This document shows positions 58,330 through 64,000 of a DNA stretch of 64,000 bases, one piece after another (position 1 is the stretch's first letter; every line of letters begins with the position of its first letter). The translations under genes were made by a program, and so were the position numbers. The DNA is taken from assembly GCA_025093555.1 (NCBI GenBank), contig JAIWNF010000025.1, positions 186,001-250,000 on the forward strand, written 5' to 3'. The notes beneath the pieces were generated by a model. That model did no database searches. It saw only the letters and a list, made by a program, of their open reading frames with translations, and was not told the origin of the DNA. The stretch is from Circinella umbellata (lineage: Eukaryota > Mucoromycota > Mucoromycetes > Mucorales > Lichtheimiaceae).

Positions 58330-61055
58330 TCAAACAATACATAAATGTTTTTCATCATAATGTGTTAATTGTGATTGTTGTTGACAAGGTGTAGAATAAA
58401 GAGAAATACCCCATATAGATGAATTAGATGAATGCGTTGATATAGAAGATGGAAATGTTTCTGCAAGATAGTTTTCAATCCAAATTGAATCATTTGCTTG
58501 TAACATACAGACATCTTCATCTTTTATAGTACGAATAGTAGTAGCAGTATCATGTATAATTTGATCACTATCAATATTATCATTATTGATAGTTTCCTCC
58601 TTTTTTTCTTGTTCTCCTTGATCTTCTGCATATTGACTATTATTATTTGAAACAGTAATTGTAGTGCTTCCTACGTGTAATAAACCTGATGTTCTTGGTG
58701 GCATTTGTGACCAAATATCAGAAACATGTGTGATTCGAATGGTTTCAATTTGTTCGGCTAAATGTTCAACAAACGATGCACTTCCTACACGTGGTGAATC
58801 AATTGTACATAACGTAACAGATCGATCAACAAGTAATCCAGTTGTAACAAGAGATGATGCACATAATGCAGCAACCGCTATATTTATATTAAATACATAA
58901 AACATGATGTGAGTAATGTATTTATGTTTTTAAGTAGATGAAGCCAATAGATGAAGCCAAAAATAAATAAATAACAAAAAATCACCCTTTTTCTTTCCCT
59001 TTCTTTTCTTTTTCAAATGATAAACTCACCTCCTCCCAAGGAGTGTCCAATGATAACCACACGATAATCTTCCGGCGCTATCCGACATATCCGCATCAAT
59101 GAGGTAGCTACTGTTAATTCACATCGTCTCCAAGCAGCTACTGCACATTCCAAAACATAAGGTTCATCTTCATCATTTATATCATTATCTCGTAAATGAC
59201 CTTCTTGCTCTTGTTGATAATATTTTTGTCCTTGTCGTTGGTTGCTATCTAAAGATTCACGCCAAGGCACAGGTGTAAATGAAGTATTTTCAAAGAGTAA
59301 TCCAGAAGCAGGGATTCCTGGAAATGTGACGATAATCTCCTGGTTTTCATCATCCATAGCTACATAACCCCGTTTACCCATAACACTATCCAACAAAGAG
59401 GAATCAAATAATGGATCAATTACAGAATCAGTTATGATGGCTGAACATGCTCTTGGTCTGTGTTGTTTTTGTTGTTGTTCTTCCTGTATGGGTTGCTGGC
59501 TATAATGAGTTGTTCTCTTTGAATTTAATGAAATGATATTTGTAGAAGAAAGGGAGGGAATCGTATTGTTTGGTGATATAATAGATGAAGAAGAATAATG
59601 ACTATCAAATGTGCGTCGTCTTTGTTCAATAGATGTATGTAGATAAGTAATTGGAAAAGTGGCATCATTATTTCTTGTTGATGTCATGGATGTTAATTGA
59701 ATCACGGGTTGATGTTGATTTTGTTTCGTTGTTGTTGTTGTGGGAGAGAGAATAGAAGAAGAAGAAATGACACTGTGCGTGTTTGTTGGAATAATGGATT
59801 TGAGTTGTCGAATGACTGGATTAGAATAAAAACATTTTCGGCATAAAAGTGAACCTGAAGAATCATCCAAGGATAAATCATGCATACACAGGGCAGCCAA
59901 TTGAACGTATCGATATAATCGATCGGACAATGTATTTGGAATGGAATGAAATGACGATTCCAATTGTTGTTGTTGTTGTTGATAATGATCATTTTTTGTC
60001 GTTGATGTCGTAGGATGTAATAATGGAGGTAAAGGTTTGGTCATGGGAATATAAAAAGCAGCATGTAAAAGTAAAGATTTTGGTAAGAGTAAAAGTGTAC
60101 GGTGATGATTTTGATATCGATTAAGTTTTGCGCGCTGCATTAAACGGGATAATCTCCTTGTGATTGTATTGAAGGTTTGTGTACTTTGTATACTGTTTCG
60201 ATGATTCTTGTTATTTTGAATGATTTGTTCTCGATTGTCACTACTATTGATTTTATTATTTATATCATTATTATTCAATATAATTCCAATAAATGCTGTT
60301 ATTTGAGGGTCCTTTGCTGCTTGCTGATAATGATGTTTTTGTTGAGAATAGGATGACGATGTTGACCAAGAAGTTGCTGTTGTTGGTAATGATAATGGAC
60401 TGTTATTACTAGACATATTTCTTAGTAACCCATAAATATATTGCTCATGATGTAATTGACGTATAATCCATGCAAATTGTTCCAATGTCAACCATACTGT
60501 CTTTGTATGTTTTGTATTAGGATTATTACCGAGAGCCACGAGCTTTCTACCCGGTTCATAATGAACATAAGCTTTGATAGTATTGATATTATTGCTACTA
60601 CTATGACTGATGTTATTATTACTGTTGTGATTATAATGATATTGATGTTGATGTATAGGTAAAAATTGAATATGCTGAGGATAATGACTCTTTGTTTCAA
60701 TGAAATCAATATTATTATCATCTTGATCAGGTATATGAACATCTTCTGATAATGTCATTGCAATTCTTTGATGAGTGCTTTCATAACTATTATTATCGGA
60801 TTGTAGTTGTCGATCATTGTTGCTGCTATTAACACTACTATTATTGACGTTGATACTACTCATAATATTGCTTTCATTAAATTCTTTATCAGGATCAAAG
60901 TGACGAAAAAAATTTCGTACTCCTTTAATAGACCGTTTAAAACGTGAAGGTGAATTCGGTCTTTTTGTCATGGAATCCAATGAACATGGTGATGTTGGCA
61001 TGGGTGTTGGAGGTGTATTATTATTTTGAATGGGCAATGCCCTAGTTTGAGTCAT
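58330..61055 (-). CDS. Class-3 lipase with long low-complexity N-terminal extension
   Basis: Two minus-strand exons, 59030..61055 and 58330..58877; 857 residues. The lipase core lies at the C-terminal end: VTFPGIPASGLLFENTSF, then an acyl-hydrolase helix ATSLMRICRIAPEDY and the nucleophile elbow VVIIGHSLGGAVAALCASSL (about residues 665-685, Ser in GHSLG), VTLCTIDSPRVGSASFVEHL, and a likely catalytic Asp in VSDIWSQMPP. The final His may be in LTHYDEKHL near the end. The intron falls between GG and A of the elbow. The first 600 residues are N/S/Q/H-rich, with some possibly folded parts (KGVRNFFRHFDPDKEF; KTVWLTLEQFAWIIRQLHHE). Such proteins resemble sn-1 diacylglycerol-lipase-like hydrolases acting on membranes; no signal peptide or clear membrane span is visible. 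The specific substrate is not predictable. Confidence 0.85.
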
Positions 61056-63252
61056 TGCCCTTTATTATAATTTTTTTTGTGAATCGTTTTCTTTTTTATG
61101 GAGCTGAGGAAGCCAAAAAAAAAAAAAAAAAGAAAAGGGTAAAAAAATAAATAAAGTGAAAGGCACGCGCCAAATAATAAAGAAAGAAAAAAAAAGGGAA
61201 AGCAAAAAAAAGAACGTGGGTCATTCATTATCAAATAAAATGTATTATTCATTATTATGGTTATTATTTATTTATTTATTATTGATGACTTGCATCTTAG
61301 TGGCGCCAGAATATTTTTTTTTTCTCTTTTGTGTAGCACTACTCTTTCTCCTTTCTTTTTCATATTATAATTATAAACATTTGTCTATAAGGTAAATGTT
61401 TTCTGAACCTCCTCCACCTCCTCCCCCAATATATCATTTCCCTCCCCCTTTCTTTTTTCTTTAATGTTCTCTCCCTCACTTCTCACCTTCCTCCCCCATC
61501 CCTCCCCCAATTATTTCAAATTCCCAGGGACTATGGAGTGAAATGAAGTTGAAGAAACAGCAATTCTCGTCGTCTCTGGTAATGGTAGAATCAAGTAGCG
61601 GACTATATAGTTTTATAATGCAGCAACTGAGAAAGTTCGGTGTTAGCATTTTTAAAAATAGAGATGCGTTTTTGTATATATAGTTCTGGTCTGTGGTATT
61701 TTGCTAAAAGTGCATAATTTGGTGATAATTTACATGAATTTGAGCGATTAATAAGTATATTCTTTTATAAATAGATGATTAAGTGTGTGAGACAACAACA
61801 ACAACAAAAACAAAAACAAAAACTATAATTTCAAAGTTGAAGGAGAGTTTGAGTAACCAAAGAAAAAACAAGTTTCCTTTTTTTCCCTGAATTATAATAA
61901 ACAACAACTCGTTTTACGATTCTAGTTGCTCATTTTCTTATTATGTATAAATTACAAATATTATGGGATCTAATTTCGATCACTATCGTAATTAGGTAGT
62001 ACAAAGGTTTATGTACTTTTTTTTTACGTAACTAAAATTGGAATCTTGTTATTGTTGTTTATATAAATGATATAGGAATTCAAACATATAGAAACAACAA
62101 TTCTATTACCTTAAAAGTGGAAATGCGTCATTATGCAATCATTCGAAAAATATCTACCCCTCTCTTTCTTTCTCAATTTTACTACTCCCTCTTCCACAGA
62201 TCTTCACCCCTCTAATATATTATGCAATTTCAGTTGGATCGCCAAATTGCGCGGGTAAATATATATAATATAATATACAATATACAATATATTGATTATT
62301 AATTAATATTGGTTACAACGTTGGAAGTTAAATTTGGCCACGCAAAATGAATATGAGCCATATGCAATAATTTGATAATAGGCTACTATGTTCAAAAGAG
62401 TTTCAGCAACTAATTAATAAAAATAAAAAGGTACATAGCGAAAGAGAGTTTAGAAAGGAACAACGCTGGAAGCTACGTAATATACGTAGTATTTCTTTTT
62501 TTTATAGGTCGAATATAACCTTTGCAGCTTCAAAATAATATATAAAATAAAATAATGATATCGTGCTTATTATTCTGGACTTCATAAGAAACAGAGACAA
62601 ATAAAGACACTAATCTCGGTTCTTCATGCATATGTGCGTTTTAAACTCCCACACCTTCAATACTTCATGTGACTATGAATTTTATTCATGGAGATAATAC
62701 GTATGACTTTATTCATAATGTTAATAAAAGGTAGTTTTACTACTGAAATATATTCTCAAGAGAACTAAAGTTGGGGGTCCTTAGAATTTATTAAGCCTAA
62801 CAAAATGTAAAACGAGCCACTACAAAACGTATTATCAAATCTGGCTACCTACTGAAAACCAAATCTTTTACGTAAGCTCGTGTTTGAGAACGAAATATTC
62901 GGAAACTCAATGAAGAAGTAATATTATATAGTTTGAGCCATATCCTAATTATTCACCATGTTTCTTTTTATCTCAATAAATTGTACGATTTAAGTTTAAC
63001 CCCACATCGTGCTTCAGCTTCAAATACAAAACGTTCAAATACAAAATCATATGATACGTACAAAGAAAGACAAAGAAACAAAAGGTATATTTGCGCTCGT
63101 TTCTTATCTTTTTTTTTTGTTACTGTCGTTTCAAGTGGGCATGCAACAGCATTATGGTAGTTGATCTGACTGGTACACACTTGGTCATAACTTGGAACAG
63201 TTACGATTAAAATTATTTATATTTTATTGAGCTTTTTTCGCCTTGGAACAGT
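61056..63252. other. Intergenic, no gene seen
   Basis: About 2.2 kb. It starts with A/T-rich lipase promoter sequence and a C-rich block (CTCCTCCACCTCCTCCCCCA near 61408), followed by AT-rich sequence. Short open frames lack family resemblance. No RNA gene recognised. Confidence 0.5.
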
Positions 63253-63254
63253 TA

Positions 63255-63590
63255 CAGTCAACCCCCGGTTTTTGCACGCCTGAGATTTTCCTGATTTTTT
63301 TTTTTTTTTTGTTGCAAGAACCGAAGACTTGCAACAAACGAAACTTTAACTACATCAATTATTCTTTTGCTGGCCTTTTGGGTTTATTTCCATATTTGGA
63401 TAAAGATTCATAAGAATAATATACACAATTATTAAATTATAGTATGATTAACTCCTGATTAGCGTAACTCGCCCAAAAACCTTGACAGAAGTTACAAGTT
63501 GTGATTTTAATAACTATTTTAAAATTTCCAAAAACGAACCGTGCAGAACCAGGAGACTATTAGTAAAAGCGGGGGGGGGGAGGCTGACTG
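63255..63590. mobile_element. Small TA-flanked MITE-like element
   Basis: The left end CAGTCAACCCCCGG and the inverted right end (read as CAGTCAGCCTCCCCCC) share their first 6 and most following positions. TA flanks both sides (63253-63254 and 63591-63592). Length 336 bp with no ORF. It includes a small hairpin, GTTGCAAG at 63311-63318 with CTTGCAAC at 63328-63335. It resembles Tc1/mariner-type MITEs, although the terminal repeats are imperfect. Confidence 0.5.
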
Positions 63591-63743
63591 TATCTGACAA
63601 AAAAATCAAACGTTGACAGTAATATTTTTTTTATAAGTGAAAGCAAACACGCTTTTCTTATACGTAAAGCTTTTTTTTGTTCGATTTCGCCTAACAAAGT
63701 TATTTTTTTTTGGCCAAATTGTACTATTAGTTTGAGCAAAAAT

Positions 63744-63890
63744 ATGGTTTTAGACATGACTGACAAATCCCGAGAGTCAGATATACTAAAATTACATATC
63801 ACAATGGATAAACTTAAGAAATACAAATACAGTAAATTGGTTGAAAAAAGAACAGTGGCAGGAAGCAGCCAAGAAATTGAAAAGTGGATT
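63744..63890 (+). CDS. Possible partial coding fragment, unknown
   Basis: A frame of about 49 codons (MVLDMTDKSRESDILKLHIT, then MDKLKKYKYSKL and GSSQEIEKWIVD) has coding-like codon use and is followed by a GTAGGA donor-like site. It lies just beyond a mobile element and runs toward the window end. It could be the first exon of a gene or a relic of the same Mucorales-type family seen at 2.3-4.6 kb. I cannot decide; low confidence. Confidence 0.25.
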
Positions 63891-64000
63891 GTAGATGTAG
63901 GATGTGTGTGTGCGTGTGGGGGGGGATAGTGTGTCAGCTGCTATTTATGTTTCTGTGGCGTTACTGCTGTACATGCTGTGCTGGTGATAGAATTACTAAG

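Noticed and set aside
62933..63180. Overlapping small frames on both strands before the last element
   Set aside because: No family resemblance, and both strands being open here reflects low stop density by chance.

Overview
This is AT-rich nuclear DNA from a filamentous fungus, most likely Mucoromycota (Mucorales). The reasons are: many short introns (about 50-150 nt) with GTA(A/T)G-type donors and YAG acceptors; asparagine/glutamine-rich low-complexity proteins; frequent poly-A/T runs; decayed Tc1-like DNA transposons; and relics of a hypothetical-protein family that I associate with Mucorales genomes. All gene models were built by hand by translating and joining exons. Every complete multi-exon model closes in frame from ATG to stop, which is strong internal support.

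Layout. 0-0.8 kb: 3' part of a Rab1/Ypt1 GTPase. 0.8-9.5 kb: gene-poor, holding a decayed Mucorales-type family gene, a broken Tc1-like transposase and a 779-bp non-autonomous element inserted into that transposase at a TA. 9.5-18.5 kb: a Yap/Pap1-like bZIP factor, an uncharacterised protein, the kinetochore subunit Dsn1/Mis13 and a six-BRCT Brc1/Rtt107-type genome-stability protein. 18.5-23.8 kb: gene-free, with decayed sequence and a second TA-flanked inverted-repeat element. 23.8-26 kb: ESCRT-II subunit Vps25 and mitochondrial ribosomal protein uS12m. 26.7-37.7 kb: a transporter block with one monocarboxylate-transporter-like MFS gene, two duplicated Dal5/allantoate-permease-type MFS genes and a relic of a third. 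38.7-45.9 kb: DNA polymerase delta small subunit (POLD4/Cdm1), a REEP/TB2-DP1 ER-shaping protein (divergent from POLD4), an amino-acid transporter, a small His-rich protein and a D-galacturonate-reductase-like oxidoreductase. 46-50 kb: gene desert. 50-61 kb: a Q-rich unknown protein, isopentenyl-diphosphate isomerase, two unknown proteins and a class-3 lipase with a very long N-terminal extension. 61-64 kb: non-coding, with a third TA-flanked small element.

Most genes are ordinary housekeeping or transport genes that do not form one pathway; I see no biosynthetic cluster. The more unusual signals are the nested transposon with an exact TA duplication, an apparent 2-nt micro-exon needed to keep a transporter in frame, two further TA-flanked inverted-repeat elements, a permease duplication with intron gain or loss and a shared promoter motif, a repeated TACGTACGTA intergenic word, and a GC-rich palindrome in AT-rich DNA. 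I did not find a clearly new multi-gene system and do not claim one. No tRNA, rRNA or CRISPR array was recognised.
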